A DNA stretch of 64,000 bases. Origin: an uncultured Alphaproteobacteria bacterium. Its GTDB lineage: Bacteria > Pseudomonadota > Alphaproteobacteria > HIMB59 > GCA-002718135. This document shows positions 63,571-64,000 of the stretch, piece after piece; position 1 is the stretch's first letter; each line of letters begins with the position of its first letter. A program made the position numbers and the translations under genes. The stretch is taken from positions 17,017 through 81,016 of the forward strand of contig CACJWQ010000005.1 in assembly GCA_902597015.1 (NCBI GenBank), in the 5' to 3' direction. The notes under the pieces are model-generated. The model was not told where the DNA came from and did no database searches. It saw nothing but the letters and a program-made list of their open reading frames with translations.

Positions 63571-63598
63571 AATAGAGGTGTAAAGTTACACCTCTATT
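63571..63598 (-). promoter_or_regulatory. Intercistronic hairpin downstream of the second SBP gene
   Basis: Perfect 13-bp inverted repeat AATAGAGGTGTAA / TTACACCTCTATT separated by 2 nt (63584-63585). Confidence 0.8.
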
Positions 63599-63609
63599 TA
63601 ATATTTATT

Positions 63610-64000
63610 TTATAATGCTCCGTGAATTCTAGCTCTTTCTTTTTCTAGTCGAGCTCTAATTTTATCTTCACGGTCAGGTTTAACCATAAACTCTTGGAAA
63701 CCTTCCATTGCTGCACTTGCCATATCTGGATTTGAATCTCTATCCCAGAATTGAGCAATATCATCAGCAGCTGCAAGCATTTTTGCACCCATTATTGAAA
63801 ATCTATTTTCAGGTTTTGGAGCATTTTTGTTAGGACTTAACATACCTGCAATTTTTGCCCATTCACCAGCTGCACCTGCATTTGACATGAATGCTAAGAA
63901 TTTTTTTGCATCCTCAACATTTTTTGCACCCGCAGGAATATGCATAGTATCAGTTGGCGCATCTTCAGCTACTCCCACACCCTCGTATATTGTAGGGAAT
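63610..64000 (-). CDS. Carbohydrate ABC transporter substrate-binding protein (partial, C-terminal part)
   Basis: Frame stays open to the window end (FPTIYEGVGVAEDAPTDTMHIPAGAKNVEDAKKFLAFMSN...); the supplied ORF begins at an internal GTG. Confidence 0.85.
   Translation of the reverse strand, partial: FPTIYEGVGVAEDAPTDTMHIPAGAKNVEDAKKFLAFMSNAGAAGEWAKIAGMLSPNKNAPKPENRFSIMGAKMLAAADDIAQFWDRDSNPDMASAAMEGFQEFMVKPDREDKIRARLEKERARIHGAL

Overview
AT-rich, gene-dense, mostly minus-strand chromosomal segment. It looks like a streamlined marine alphaproteobacterium (taxonomy inferred from gene content and the permuted tmRNA, not tested). From left to right it contains: (1) a near-continuous ~15.6 kb minus-strand array hflK-hflC-DUF2065-degP-miaA-ilvB-ilvN-ilvC-leuA-mreB-mreC-mreD-mrdA-rodA-livG-livF; (2) mrp, thyA-folA, a circularly permuted two-piece tmRNA gene (ssrA) and nearby sspB, gpmA and fumC; (3) a complete dcw division/cell-wall cluster mraZ-rsmH-ftsL-ftsI-murE-murF-mraY-murD-ftsW-murG-murC-murB-ddl-ftsQ-ftsA-ftsZ-lpxC, with RNase P RNA (rnpB) upstream of mraZ; (4) ampD, bamD, ligA, uvrD/pcrA, mlaA and mlaC; (5) a carbohydrate-uptake and catabolism island at 49.4-64 kb with two CUT1-type ABC transporters, a LacI regulator, two Gfo/Idh/MocA oxidoreductases, a TIM-barrel isomerase, an aldo/keto reductase, a PhyH-type dioxygenase, class II aldolase and an MFS carrier. 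I saw no CRISPR, mobile element, phage or tRNA. The most interesting non-coding signals are the permuted tmRNA with a 5-nt spacer, four 10-bp-phased TGGGN repeats upstream of mraZ, a terminator-like hairpin ending 5 nt before the lpxC start, a perfect 16-bp LacI-type palindrome, hairpins at both SBP-permease junctions, and a pattern of overlapping or abutting convergent gene ends. I did not find a clearly new multi-gene system. The best candidate is the glycoside-catabolism island.
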